The notes under the pieces: generated by a model
The model's database searches: none
What the model was told of the DNA's origin: nothing
Seen by the model: only the letters and a program-made list of their open reading frames with translations
Origin: Plicaturopsis crispa FD-325 SS-3
Lineage: Eukaryota > Basidiomycota > Agaricomycetes > Amylocorticiales > Amylocorticiaceae
DNA: 64,000 nucleotides
Assembly (NCBI GenBank): GCA_000827205.1
Contig: KN832565.1
Span: 920,905-984,904 of the forward strand
Reading direction: 5' to 3'
Position numbers and translations under genes: made by a program
Shown: positions 1-12,588 of the stretch, piece by piece
Position numbering within the stretch: the first letter of the stretch is position 1
Layout of the letters: every line of letters begins with the position of its first letter

Positions 1-7
1 CGCAAGG

Positions 8-27
8 CAGCAGCAGCAGCAGCAGCG
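8..27 (+). repeat. Short GCA/CAG trinucleotide run
   Basis: A tandem GCA run lies just before the first ATG of the DBP3 gene. It is open in the same frame as that ATG and would encode poly-alanine if the true start lies to the left of the window. It may equally be 5' untranslated leader. Confidence 0.6.
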
Positions 28-30
28 GCG

Positions 31-2058
31 ATGGATGTCGACGACTCACCTGTAACTGCCGAGGTCCCTGGTGAGCTGAAAATTTCTCTCTGTGGGGAAC
101 GACGATTGACCGAATCTAGCCCCCGCAGATGCCGAGCAAACTCACAAGAAAAAGAAGAGAAAACACGACGATGCCCCGGCAGAGGAGACTGTCGACGCAT
201 CTGCAACGAAAAAGGACAAGAAAAAGAAGCAAAAACTCGAATCTGATCCTTCCTCCTCGACGCCTACAGAGGTGCCTACGGCTGTAGACGAATCATCGAA
301 GTCTAGCAAAAAGGACAAGAAGAATAAACGAAAGCTCGAAACCGATCCCTCGCCCTCAGCACCGTCCACATCCACCCCCGTGATCTCAACAAACGCGACA
401 GCGGCCCCCTCGCCATCCGATGTCACTGCCTTTCTCACGAAGCATTCTATAACTCTCCACACTCCGGACGACGAGCCCGCCCCCACGCCTGTCATCTCCT
501 TCGACCAGCTCGCCGTCCCGCCCAGTTTGAGAGCCGCGTTTGCAGGATTTAAGGAGCCGACGCCCATTCAGGCATGTACATGGCCGCCCGCACTCGAAGG
601 CCGCGACGTCGTCGGCGTAGCGGAGACAGGCAGGTATGTGTCCGCCGTTCCACCATCTTACAATATTACATATCTAATGTTACCTGCAGTGGAAAGACCC
701 TTGCGTTTGGTATCCCCGCACTCGCGCGGCTGATCGCCTCCCCCATCTCCGCGAATCCCCAAAAAGCAAAAGCTACCACGACCGTGAGCATCCTCGTCGT
801 AGCGCCGACGCGGGAGCTGGCGATCCAGACGCACGACACGCTGTCGGCGCTCGGCGCACCGTTCGGTATCGCCAGCGTCGCGATTTTCGGCGGCGTGGAC
901 AAGGGTGGGCAGATCCGTACGCTGCAGAATGCGAACAAGGACGGCAAGACAACGAGGATTATTGTCGGCACGCCGGGGCGTATATTAGATCTCATGAACG
1001 ATGGGGCCTGTGATTTGAGTCGGTAAGTGCTGCTTTGCGTTCATTTCTCAGTCTTGATACTAAAGACACTTAGGGTGGATTATCTTGTCCTGGACGAGGC
1101 CGACCGGATGCTCGACAGCGGATTTGAGAATGATATACGGGCGATCATCTCGAATACGAAGCAGGGCAGTGAACGGCAGACAATGATGTGTGAGTTCGAC
1201 TTGGTCTTGGGTGGTCAAGAATAGAATTGACGGTGCTATAGTCAGCGCAACGTGGCCTGAAGCTGTCAGGCGACTAGCGAGTTCATTTCAGCAAAGGCCA
1301 ATTCGTGTCACCGTTGGCAGTGATGATTTGACAGCAAATAGCCGTGTTGAACAAATAGTGGAGGTATTCGACGACGGGCGTACCAAAGAGTGCGTCATTT
1401 TTCTCGATGCATGACATGAAGGCCCCTGACCTCTCCTTCAGCTCTCGCCTGCTCGACCGCCTGCGCCAGCTCGCCCATAAGAAGACGACCAAGACGGGTT
1501 CGGACGAAGCGCGCATTCTTGTCTTCGCGCTCTATAAAAAGGAGGCTTCGCGCGTGGAGCAGATGCTGCGGCGACAGGGGTACTCTGTTGGCGCGCTACA
1601 CGGCGACAAGTCGCAGTCGGCACGGATGGAGGCGCTCGAGGCGTTCAAGAACGGCACGACCGGGCTGCTCGTCGCGACGGACGTCGCCGCGCGTGGGCTG
1701 GACATCCCTAACGTTGGCGCGGTCATCAACTACACCTTCCCGCTCACGATCGAGGACTACATCCACCGCATCGGACGTACCGGTAAGTGCACTTTTTTGA
1801 TGATGCAGACGCGCGTTGCTGACAGGAGGCGTAGGTCGTGGTGGCCGCACAGGCAAGTCGATTACCTTCTTCACCGGTGCCGACCACGAGCGTTCGCTTG
1901 CCGGCGAGCTTGCACGGGTGCTCGGTGATAGCGGGTTCAAGTGCGAGGGGCTGCAGAAATTCCCGATGACGATCAAGAAGAAGACGCACGGCGCGTACGG
2001 CGCATTCTTCAGGGACGACATACCTGTACCCAAGGGCCCGACCAAGATAAAATTCTGA
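31..2058 (+). CDS. DBP3: DEAD-box ATP-dependent RNA helicase, DBP3-like
   Basis: Predicted nucleolar RNA helicase of 60S ribosomal subunit assembly. Seven exons can be joined in frame: 31-70, 129-633, 690-1022, 1074-1189, 1242-1389, 1442-1782 and 1835-2058, giving 568 aa. The N-terminal 100 residues are lysine-rich with repeated KKDKK blocks, as expected for a nucleolar protein. The helicase core is complete: Q-motif PTPIQA, motif I AETGSGKT (about 178-185, split by an intron), DEAD (300-303), SAT (333-335) and HRIGRTGRGG (about 489-497). The phrase VAETGSGKT after [10 protein letters not shown] is typical of DBP3, as is the short C-terminal tail. The frame is open upstream of the ATG at 31, so the start could lie outside the window. 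Assignment to DBP3 rather than a sister helicase (DBP2, DBP5) is from remembered family patterns. Confidence 0.9.
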
Positions 2059-2507
2059 GGACCTTTGTAGATGTTTCCGGGCGTAATGTATAGGGGAATA
2101 CTAAGTAGTAATTTTATCGCGCCGTATAGTGGCCATTGAAATTTACGGTCGGATGTAAAGTCTGTGCAAGATGATGGCCGCCGGCGCATTTCGTCAGCTA
2201 TTTGGTGAAGTCGCGGAACTATGCAAACCGGTGCCGCTGCGGTGCAGCGTGTCTCCTCTTGCCTCCTGCGCTTTCCTGCCTGGCAATTGCCTCGTTTCAG
2301 ATCGGACCAATAACTGTTCACTTTTGGCGCCCCACCGAGCCGTCATAACGCGTAAAGGAGCTTGTGGCCTGAAGTAACGCGGAGGTCGCCGACTCGGATT
2401 TGCCCCAGAATCTGCCGGCACCAGAACAGCCTTTTGCATCGCTTGCTCTTGCTTTATCTGCTCTGTAACGCTGCAAGAACGTTGTCTCCAGCCAGCACCC
2501 AACCAGC
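2059..2507. other. Intergenic region DBP3 to oxysterol-binding gene
   Basis: This 449-bp stretch holds the 3' end of DBP3 and the leader/promoter of the next gene on the same strand. I see no gene, clear TATA box or repeat in it. Confidence 0.6.
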
Positions 2508-4230
2508 ATGATGGGACTCTTCAGCCAGGCAACTCGTTTTCGTCCTCGAGGCTACTCCGAAGGCTCTGCAGACAGAGCTCCTGAAGACACAGACCCAGAC
2601 GATACGTCGATCTTGTTCGTCAACCCATAGCCTCTTCCTTCGGGCAAATGTACTTCTTCAGTGCTGACGTCGATGCTGAGTGTAGAGACGAAGATGAAGG
2701 ATCGATTATTACATCCCTCATCTCACAACTTAGGTGCGTACATCGTCCGGATCATGCCCCCTGCCCCAACACTAATGCCCCCTCAAGAGTGGGCATGGAA
2801 TTGTCCAAAGTGACGTTCCCCACCTTCGTTCTAGAGCCCCGCAGTATGCTGGAGCGGATAACGGACTTCATGTCACATCCAGATCTTGTGTTTGGGCAAG
2901 TGTCTCGTGTTTGCTCGGTTTTCTGGCGCCTAACGCTCTACACTTAGCGCGGAGAATTGTGACGATCCTGAGGAGAGGTTTATACGCGTGCTTCAGTACT
3001 ATCTTGCAGGTTGGCATATTAAACCGAAAGGCGTTAAGAAACCGTAAGCTTCACGCCATATCACAATCATGCATCGTCGTACCCACATCCTCAATCCTTA
3101 GCTACAACCCTGTCCTCGGAGAGTTCTTCCGGTGTCGGTACGACTATCCCAACGGTACCCAAGGATTCTATGTTGCCGAGCAAGGTGCGTACGACACACC
3201 GCATCTTCTACATGTCTGGTACCACAATTGACGTTTATGCAGTATCACATCATCCCCCTGTGTCCGCCTTTTATTACATATCGCCTGCAAACCAGGTCTG
3301 CATCGTCGGCGAGCTACGACCGAAATCCAAATTTCTTGGAAATAGTGTCTCAACAAACATGGAGGGCGAGAACCGCGTCACACTGCTCGGCAGACCAGAA
3401 GACGGCGGTCAGTCAGGCCGCTTTTCCATCCACTGATCGCTCTGACACGCCGCGTTACCTGTGTAGAATACGTGATCACCATGCCGAACATGTACGCCCG
3501 AGGTATATTGTTTGGCAAAATGGTCCTCGAGCTAGGCGACCTTTGTATGGCGAAGAACGAGAAGAACGGGTTATACTGTGACTTGGATTTCAAGACCAAG
3601 GTCCGTGCATGATACGCCAAGCCAGTACATTCATTGATCAAAGACCACTCCAGGGGTTTTTCTCCGGTACTTACAATGCGCTAGTGGGTAAGCTGAGGCG
3701 GAATAACACGGAGATTGGCGAGGTATCCGGGCGGTGGAGTCATACCATGGAGATCAAGAACACCAGAGTACGTTCTTGCCTCTTCTCAAATAAGCGCGTC
3801 TCACATAGCCTCAACAGACGGGTGCAAAGCGGGTACTGTTCGACGCTGTGAAGGATGGCCAGAAAATCGCGCCCATGTCCGTGCCGCCAGAGGACGAGCA
3901 GGAGCCCAACGAGTCCCGCCGATTATGGCGCGCACTGACCGACGCGATCCACGCGAAAGACATGGAAGCGGCAACGGAGGCAAAATCCACTGTGGAGAAC
4001 GCCCAACGTGAAGAGAACCGCAAACGCGAGGAGAGCGGCGCCAAACACATACCCCGATTTTTCGAGCATCGCGATGGTAGGTGGCAGCCGAAACTTGTGT
4101 GAGTCCCCTATTCTTCTCCCTGCTTCGCATTGTGAACTCACGCGATCTTGGTAGCACACCGCAGGATCCAGACGCTGCGGTAGCTGCTGTGCAGGAATGG
4201 ATATGGGGCCCTGCGCCCTCTTCTTCATGA
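2508..4230 (+). CDS. Oxysterol-binding protein (OSBP/ORP, Osh6/7-like)
   Basis: Lipid-transfer protein of the oxysterol-binding family, expected to carry sterol or phosphatidylserine between membranes at contact sites. Ten exons: 2508-2614, 2662-2733, 2788-2895, 2948-3043, 3102-3184, 3243-3407, 3467-3600, 3654-3767, 3818-4098 and 4155-4230. They join in frame to 411 aa. The diagnostic fingerprint EQVSHHPP is at residues 154-161 and is created by splicing at 3184/3243. The lid region with LPTF-like FPTFVLEPRSMLE and the WHIKPKGVKKPYNPVLGE block precede it. There is no PH domain, no ankyrin repeat and no FFAT motif, so it is the short ligand-binding-domain-only type. The intron at 2896-2947 begins with GC rather than GT. 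Two ATGs are adjacent at 2508 and 2511 and either could start the protein. Confidence 0.9.
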
Positions 4231-4578
4231 TGCGGACATTGACTTGTTACGACTCTTCTCGCTTGCTTTGTTCCATCCACTTCCCCCGTACACATACACA
4301 CAACTCCGCTTTGGTTAATGCAAATTCTATTCCTGAAGATGTATATGTAGCAACAAATGATGGTATATTTACTTGGAGCGTTATAGCAGGCTCAATGAGA
4401 GTGTGTATAATTTGACGGATATATGGTTCGAGCCCAGAGCAAATGGATAGAAGATGAAGTGCGTATGCAACAATTGCGTAGGTTGACCATGAGAAGAAAA
4501 CAGAAAGATCCAGAGACATCCAAAATATAATAGAGTAGGGTAAGATATGCATGAGGAGAGTTATCAGAGCAACCGAGA
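4231..4578. other. Convergent 3' intergenic region
   Basis: 348 bp between two stop codons facing each other. It should hold both polyadenylation regions. No gene or repeat is seen. Confidence 0.6.
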
Positions 4579-7500
4579 TCAAGACCACCAGCCGTCATCG
4601 CCTTGGGTAGGCGTGAGCGACACTGTGCTCAGGGCCGGGGAGGGAACAGAAGGAGGGATGGAAGGACGGTACGGTTGTTGAGGTCGCCGTGCTTTGGGCG
4701 TAGACGGGCCGAGATGTGGGTATTGTTTCGGGGCCGCAGGTTTGTTGGGAGCGTGCATGGAGTCCCACACCGACGCAGTCGCTTTATCAGGCGTGATACT
4801 ACGGAACGTCGAAGCATTCGACGTGACCCTTGACAGTCCATTCAGGTGTGCAACAGGTGTGCCTGCCCGACTGTCAGGGTAAATCGTACTGGCTCGAGAA
4901 TCTGGTCGGGCCGGTGCACGAGCGTAGCCATTGCGATATGGTGGGGGAGTAGACGGGATTGCAGCGGCAGCGGCGGCCTTCTTGGCCTGCTCGGCCTCGG
5001 CCTGTAAAGATTTGATCTGACTCTCGAGGGCGGAAACACGCTCGCGCAGTTTGTTCTCTCGGTCCTGTCATTCAAAATGTCAGTGCACACTCGGGAAGAG
5101 ACAAAACGTGAGTGCATACCTTTGCCAAACGATCATCCGCCTCCTTCTCCTCCAGCTGGAGCTTCGCCAAGGAATAATCAGCGTCAAGTTGCGCATGCGT
5201 CTGGTCGGCCTGATCGAGCTTCGTCGACACCAGTTCCAGCTTCGACTCGTAGTCCTTGGCACGCTTCTCCCATTCAGAGGCGCGCTGCTGTGCTTGCCCC
5301 AAGGTCTGACGAGCGTTAGCTGCGGCTCGCTCGGTATTGGCAACCTTGGTGTCTTGCTCCTTGTAACGGCGCTGCAATGCTGCATGCTCGTTTTGTAAGG
5401 CTCGGTGTTGGTCGCGAGTCCGTTTGAGCTCCCTGATCTCTTCGTTGTCGGCCTCTCCGATAAGGGTTGTGAGCATCTCGATTTTCTCTGACGCTTGGCG
5501 AAGATCATCCCAGTGGCTTTGTTGAGATGCGAGGTGGTCGTGCTCCTTCTGGAGGGCAGCAAGCGCCTGGAGGGCAGACTCCTTCTCACGATTGCTGAAA
5601 TTGACTTTCAACTCCAGCGCGTCAACCTGGATGAAGTGGTCAGTGTATCGTCAATCACATTGTTACAGCGCGACATACCTTGGATCTCAAACTTTGCCGG
5701 TCAGCCTCTACCTCACGGTTAGACTTCTCAAGGGCTGCAATGCGTTCCTGCGTAGTCTGTGCAGTAACATCGGAAGCCTTGAGACGGGCCAAGGCCTGCG
5801 AAAGCGCCTCCTCAAGCTCGCTATTTCTTGCCTGCCTCGCCGCAGATTCGGCAGCCTTGGACACCGCCTCAGCCTTGACCTCATCGAACTGGGCACGAAG
5901 ACGCTCTCTATCGGTCTCGAGGCCCCGTAGTTTCTCGTAGTAGTTGTCCTTCTCGACCCGAACCTGACCGTGCGCGCCGCGCGCCTTTGCTAGTTGAACT
6001 TGCAGTTCCGCGTTGGTCGCCTTGAGCCTACGCATCTCCTCAACGTCAACCCTGGAAGAATCGCGAGACGAAAGCAGTTCTGCATGTGCGGCCTGAAGGA
6101 CATTTGTGGCGACAGCAAGATTCTCAGGAAGGGCGTTGAGGCGATCGAGGACTTCGTGCTGAATAGACAAGCTTTCCTGGTTTTGTTGAGAGATCGTCTG
6201 CTGGCCAGAGGCGAGGGATAAAACGGTGGATTCGATGGACCGTACCGGCTTATCGAGTAAACCAGTCGACTCCGGCCGCGAACGAAGTTCTAGTTGAACA
6301 GTGGTGAGTGCATCCGTGGCCTTCTTCAACTGAACAGGGAGATCAGAGACAATCGCCATGACGTCCTTGTGGATGGATGCCAATCCCGCGTTGTCGGTAT
6401 GCAGTGCCCTTTGGCCCGCTGCCAGTGAGTCTATTGTGGCTGCTACTTGTTGAATCGGCTGCAGCAGTTGACCAACACTTTCGTTGACCTTTCCTGATAG
6501 AGTATCGGTGCTGAAAGCACGGTCACGGACAGCCAGGCGCGAGTCAAGACGTTCAACCACGAGATCAGCGACCTGCTCCTTGATTTCGAAAGCATCGATG
6601 GGGGCAATGATCTTCCGCACTTCTCCAGTAAGCTGCGCAATGATCGCATTGGTGTCGAGGGAGGGAGTTGCAGAGCGTAGTGGGGGGAGAAGAGGTATTA
6701 ATCTGTCAACAATGAGGCCTGCTGTCTCCCGCTTGTCGGAGGCGAGATCAATGAGCTGGGAGATGTGAGGTTTGACGGCCTGTGTCAACTGGTCGGTCAA
6801 AACGCCATAGTCGACGGGGTCTGGACGAAGGCTGTTAAGGACAGGGGCCAAAACAGTCGTCAATTCGTGGATCAATGCCCCCCGGTCCAGCGAAGGCGCT
6901 TTTTCAATGGATTCCAAGCGCATCCCAATCTGGGACATAGCATTCATAACGGCGTTTATCGTCCTGTTGCTGAGCTGCTCCACGAAAGGTGCGAAGTCAT
7001 TGGCAGTTCCGGCAGCACGAGCCTGCATGTCAAGGCGCTGTGCCAGATCATTGAGGTCGCGCTGTAATAGAGCTCGCGACTCGGCCTGTCCCTGCTGAAC
7101 GACGTCCTTGATCAACTCGAAGTCCATCTCCCCACGGGCATCCATCTGGCTATCATCCAAGCCACGAGCCGCAGACTCCTGCAGCTGAGCCCGGAACAGA
7201 GACACAACCTCGGTAATCATGGCCTCAGTGGATGAGCTGATGGCGGGTGCGCCCGACACATCATGACTGCGCTGGAGGTCGTGGCGGATGAGCTCAATCT
7301 TTTCGTCAAGCAGATCCTCAAGTCTGTCCTCGAAGTGCTGGAGTTCCAAATGTCTAGTGAGGTTGGTTGCGGGCATGGATCCAGACGAGTTAGCACTGTG
7401 CAATGCTCCGGGCAATGAAGACCGGCGCTGAGGACTGAACAAATCATCCGGGCTTTGCAAGGGCGGGTGCAAGCCCGGGTCCGTGACGAGACGCCCACGG

Positions 7501-10500
7501 GAGGCCTTGTGAGAGATCGCGGGCACAGCGAGATCGTCGAGCGACGGCCGGTGCATGTGGTCGAATATTTCCCGAGAGCCCAACCGAGAACGCACAGTAC
7601 GGCGCGTTCGCTCGTCTCCATTTCCGTTGATAAGCGCGCGGAAGACGCTGGCCGGGACAGTATTCTTGGAGACAGGGTGTTTGAAATCCAGCGGTATCGG
7701 CGCACGCTTGAGCCTGGATGTGCCATGCATGACCATGTCTTCCTTCGGCGATATCTGCATCTCTTGGTCTCGCGCCGTGCTCTCGTCCTCGAGGAACTGT
7801 TCCGGGCTGCCAACATTAGCGATGAGAGAATGCGGCAGAGGTTCTGTTTCCTTTTGGATGAACGGCAAAGTCGAGAAACCGGAGAATGTGAAGGGCTGAG
7901 CTTGCGCATTGAGGGAGCTCTGTCTGCGACTGCCCGATAGTCTGGGAGTGCTTGGGGCTGAGCGACGAGAAACCTGCTGCTGCGGAGATTCGGAAGGAGC
8001 GGGGAATCTGAACGAGTTCATACTACGCTCGCCTTCATCTTCCACGTCATTAACAGACGCACTTGACGCCCGACGCTGCCTCTTCTCTCTGCCTTGCTCT
8101 GGGCGAATAGACATCGCTTCCGGCGGCACAGGCAATGGTCGAGGTATGGGATCTACAGGCGGTATGACCATCTGGGGCACACCTGGCGGTGGACGGAAGG
8201 TGAATCCAGTCAAGCCTCCGGGCTTGAACTCCGGCGCAGCCACGTTCAGCGGCTTTCCAAAAGAGGGCGCACGGGAGTGCCCGGAAGAGCCCAGCTGAGG
8301 CGGTGTCGCCGACTGGCCGAATGTGCCCGGTGTGAAGGAGCCAGAGGGTCGAGCGCCGAATACGAACGGCTGGGCGAACGGGTTGAGGGAATTTCGCCTC
8401 GGCATCTTGTTCGCGAACTCCGTTTGCGCGGGCGGCGCCGAGGGCATATCAGAGGCAGTGCGAGAATGCGCGAGAGCGGGGTCGTGCGACGAGAGCTGAC
8501 CGGAGGCCGTGCGCGAATGAGGTAGCGGCGGAAGCGGTCGACCAGAACCAGGCGATGTGAGCGGGTAGTTGCCTGAGTCGATACCGAGATATTGCGCATG
8601 GCCTTCCTCACTGGGATTCGAAACCATTTCTTCATCGCGGCGAAGAGGGATGGCGAACGTATTATCTGGTGGGCGAGGGAAATTGGGCAGTCTCCGTGGC
8701 TTCTGAATCTCCTGCTGAGTACGGCGCCGCATGCGACGTTCCACCCGCTGCTGGCGTGCCCTCTCTTCATCCGATGGATTAGACCACTCTCCTATGCTCT
8801 GCTTTTTGAAGAGAGGTACGCGTTAGCATTTGGCCTTGTATGCAACTTCATGAAAAACTGACCTCGTCCTCAGAAAGCTCCTCCGTCGCACGCATGTCCT
8901 CTGAGCCCGTCCACTCCCCTACAGCATCCTGATCCGGATCATCCGTGCCGCGGACATCGCTGCGCTCGTGGATCGTATCCGGTCCGACATGAGCCACTTG
9001 TCCTGCTGCACCACCCACTGAGCGCAGAGACAACGCAGCAGACAACCGGGACACGTGACGGGAATGCAGTCTACTCTGCGCAACCGTCGACGCGTCCTCC
9101 TCCTCACCCTCCTCGTTATCTTCCCGGCTCACATCGCCATCAGCATACTCCGTAGCAAAGCTCTCGTCCGCCATCTCCGTGGCATCACGGTCAACAGGCT
9201 CCTCTTCCGTTTCCTCCTCTGCTTCGGGGATCCCCACCCCGAACCCAAGCGTGAAGTCAGGTTTGCTATCGGGGCGCCCTGGCGCATTGGGTGCAGCGAG
9301 CCCTGACACCGTGACGGGGACGCGACCTTGCGGCGCGTGTATATTGTCAGAGGACGCAGACATTGGTCCTATTCCAGGCGACGAGCGGTGAATGATCTGA
9401 TCGGAGCCAAGTGTCGAATCGGCGCCAAATGGATTGTACGGCGCAGTCGGATTGAATGAAGTAGATGGCATGAATGTGTTGGACTGCGCTAATGACAGGC
9501 TGTGCCCGTGGCCACGCTGGAAGCGCGGTGGCGCATGCATTCCGCCGGAGGGTGATGGAGTGAAGGTGAATGGTGGCTGCGGAGACGTCGAGAGGGATTG
9601 GGTACCAGTATTTGTTTGTGACTGCTGTTGTAGTTTGTTCAACTTGAAGTACAGAAGGGCAGGGTCGGCGGGAGACGATATCTGCGCACACAAAGGGAGA
9701 TGGAAAAAATCAGCGGGGCACGTGGTGGGCATGTGTCTGACGTACCGACGCCGCTCGTGCGTGCGGGGCGTGTATGTGGGGGACATTAGTGCCCGGTCCA
9801 CGTTCTACACCTAGTCTCTGAAGCTTCTCCTCGATCACGCGCTGTTTGATGGCATCCCAGGAGCCCTGTCACGTCACGGAGATAAGTGTGAGTGAGATAG
9901 GCAGGGAGTGCTATCGACATACCTTGCCAGGAAGAAAGACATCGACCGTGTCAGGTACGTGCAGTCTCCAGGCGTCCGAGGGATACGGCTCTGCTGTAGA
10001 GACTTCTGGAGGCCGCGCATCCGCCACGGCTGGAAGAGAGGACGGATCAAGCGGTGTCCGCGCCCACGGCGCCCGAGTCGACGGTTGACCCTCCTCCCCT
10101 GGTACAGTCTCCTGCGGGAAATTTACAGTGATTTTTTTGCCCTTGGCAGCGGGCGGTGGGGGTGGAGTATTGACAGCGGTCGGGGGAAGGGGACTGTGCT
10201 TGCGCCCGGGGCCTCCGAGAGGTGCCTTCGGTGGTCCTCCCAGACTGACGCTCTGCTGCCTGCGATTCCGGTTCGGGAACTGCTGGCCGTAAGGCTGACC
10301 TTGCGGGAGCATCATCGGGGGCTGAGGGAAGCCGTTGTGGCCCATAAGCGGGGTCATTGGCATCTGACCGGGCTGGTGCATGAGGTGGACGATGCTCGGC
10401 TGGCCTTTGTGCTGCATAGTGAAATTCGGACGACCGGGTGCGCCTGGCGGTTGCGCATGGAAGTATGGCTGCATTGGAGTCTGGAAACCGAGACCGTTCA

Positions 10501-10654
10501 TTGGAAACGGCGGCTGAAATGAATGCTGGAGAGCCGTAGGAAGAGCGGGGGAGTACATGGGTTGGCCGCCATCAAAACCCATGCCTGGCTGCTGGGTATT
10601 GAGTGACGGTGGTATATTCAACCTGGAAAGTTGATGGCGATGTTGGGTGGCCAT
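4579..10654 (-). CDS. Large uncharacterised protein, disordered N-half and coiled-coil C-half
   Basis: Not recognised. Six exons (10654-9923, 9865-9746, 9681-8863, 8801-5679, 5626-5120, 5064-4579) each have lengths divisible by three and join to 1,928 aa. Residues 1-250 are rich in P, Q, G and M, ending in a short charged helix (KQRVIEEKLQRLG) after the first intron. Residues 290-560 contain long acidic tracts. The middle is Ser/Arg/Pro-rich and looks disordered. From about residue 1000 on there are helical segments and then long heptad-type coiled coil (for example LQKEHDHLASQQ and EWEKRAKDYESKLELVSTKLDQ). The last 120 residues are again Pro/Ser-rich and end GDDGWWS. This layout suggests a scaffold, possibly cytoskeletal or polarity-related, but nothing in the sequence names a function. 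The exon 4 acceptor may be at 8801 or three bases further in. Confidence 0.75.
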
Positions 10655-11192
10655 ATCAAGAGTAGAACGGCTGTGTAACGCGTCCAGGGAGTGCCGAGCG
10701 ACAGAGAATTAAGCCTAGGAAAGCTAGCGAGACGGAGACCCAGGAGAGAGACAGGCCGTTGGCAAGCAGACGACAACGCAAACAGCGAGTATTGACGCTA
10801 GCTTGCGAGATATGGGAAAATGCGAGAGCTAGCGGACACTAGCAGGCCAGTAGCACCGCTCAGAGTGGGGGCAAACGTTTAACGAAGGGAGAAACTGCAA
10901 ACTCGCTGGAAAGTTATCCGACAATAATTTACGGCCACGTGGATCTCGAATAGGTGGCGGGCACTCGGAAACCGGGGTCTCTGACTCTCTGTACTTGATA
11001 CTTACCAGCTAAGTGACTGCTAAGTGACTAGGCAGTCGCGGTGTGCTTCCTAGAGCTTTGCCAGAATGAAGCTTGCAAATAGATTAAATAAAATACACTG
11101 TACAGGTCCACAGGCGTAGCGTTGCAGGCCAGATATATTTGTAGACCCAGGCGAAAGAAACCCAGAAACACGAGCGTCGAGGGGTGCGTTTA
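10655..11192. other. Intergenic region upstream of coiled-coil gene
   Basis: 538 bp containing the probable promoter of the large coiled-coil gene and the 3' end of the next gene, both on the minus strand. The tetranucleotide CTAG recurs in 10700-10850, but I see no clear element boundary. No gene is supported. Confidence 0.5.
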
Positions 11193-12244
11193 CTAGTCGG
11201 ACAAATCGCTGTCAACCTGGAAAAATCGACATAACGCGTCAACCATACGCCTATCCCGCGAGATAAATAAACGAACATACGCTGAACTCGTTTTCCACGA
11301 CATCATTTCCTCGCGAGTGTCTTCCAGTAGACTGAAGCCCAGGTCATCAGGCCCACCGTACCCAAGATGTTCGCTCAACAGCCACAGCGCTCTCGCCAGG
11401 CTATCCTCCATGTCACCAATTGCCTGAGCAGCGTCCGAATCGTTCTCGGTCTCGGACTTGTACCGCGCTAGTGCCTTGACCATGGTTGCATCGTATGCAC
11501 TGAGGAAGTGTTCGCCTGCCTGTATCGCGGAGGGGTTCGTGTCCTTTCCAGGGATGGCGAAGGAAGGTAGCTGCCTGGCATCGTCCCGACAGATATTCAC
11601 TTCGGCGGCAAAACTGTCGATGGCATGATACATCATGAGGAAGACGACGCTCCCAAGTGTCTTCTTTAACCCCTTAGTGCTAGGCGGCTTCGCACTGAGT
11701 ATGTTCTGGTGAAGCAAGGGTTAGCATCTATGTAGCCTTGGGAAGGGGAATGGTGCACACCTCGACAGCGATGCGCACAAACTCGTAGCCTTTTAGCCAT
11801 TCCAGGAATACCTGGCCTTCCGTGTACATCGTTCCTGTGGCTAGCAGACGCTCGTTCGTGGCGTCCTTGACTTGGTCCGTAATGATCGATGCTTGGTAGC
11901 CAAACTCCCCAGAACCTTGGATGCAAGTAGCATCCAGTAAATTCTTGGGCAGGTCGTACCGAATGAGCCTTCACATACCTATCCGCATGTGCACCAGCTC
12001 TGCAAGTGCAACGCTGTCAAACTCTGGGGCGCTCAGTCGCAGAAACAGCTCACGGGCGTGAGTAGCTCCTTCAAATCATTCGTGTTCAGAGCATTGTCAT
12101 AACTATCCATCCAACGCGCTTATGATAAGTCTTGTCACACTCACGGTTGAACCTCTTTGGTATTGGCTTCTCCTTTGCAGGAGCGGGCGTTGAGCTGGAA
12201 GCGATAGACGCGTCCGGGGCGCCGGCTTCAAAGAAATCTGACAT
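11193..12244 (-). CDS. Hypothetical protein, 285 aa
   Basis: Not recognised. Four exons (12244-12145, 12068-11979, 11915-11761, 11705-11193) join in frame to 285 aa. The N-terminus (MSDFFEAGAPDASIASSSTP) is acidic then Ser/Ala/Pro-rich. The rest looks mainly alpha-helical, including GEFGYQASIITDQVKDATNE and a hydrophobic helix around KKTLGSVVFLMMYHAIDSF. No signal peptide or membrane segment is convincing. The protein ends DSDLSD. The exon 3 start was chosen because the alternative acceptor at the earlier AG breaks the frame or gives an intron of only 35 nt. An alternative last intron with donor near 11279 would replace the tail by a longer hydrophobic one; I judge this less likely. Confidence 0.6.
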
Positions 12245-12588
12245 CTTGCGCGTCAGAATGAGTTCGAGACGGGGCGTGTTTGAACGCTAATGGAAGGATT
12301 TCAAAGGAAACCAACGTCGCGCCTGTCGATCAGCCCGAAATGAGTGTCACGAGAAACACTTCAGGGCCGGCCAATGCGCGCGGGGTGACACGCAGAGCAA
12401 GTTCGGCAAGGTCGATCGCTACGATCCAGTGGTATCAATTAACGGACAGTATACCTACGAATATAACAAATAAGCAGTAAGGATACAGGCCAAAAGCAGT
12501 GCGTGCAAATAAATACTGTGTTGTGCCAAGAAAAAACCGTGTCCTGTGAATGAAACGGGCGTATCGTCTGTGATGTGGGCCAACCATG
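12245..12588. other. Intergenic region, hypothetical gene to DOT1
   Basis: 344 bp between the start of the 285-aa protein gene and the DOT1 stop codon, both on the minus strand. It should hold the promoter of the former. No gene or repeat is seen. Confidence 0.5.

Noticed and set aside
4420-4445. GGTTCGAGCCC, resembling a tRNA T-arm.
   Set aside because: No matching acceptor stem, D-arm or anticodon arm can be placed around it; it lies in a 3' intergenic region.
9908-10522. Plus-strand open frame of 204 aa.
   Set aside because: It is the antisense shadow of the first exon of the coiled-coil gene, which has consistent splice sites and composition.
11084-11278. Alternative last exon of the 285-aa hypothetical protein with a hydrophobic tail.
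   Set aside because: It needs an extra intron; the unspliced frame ends in a plausible acidic tail. RNA data would decide.
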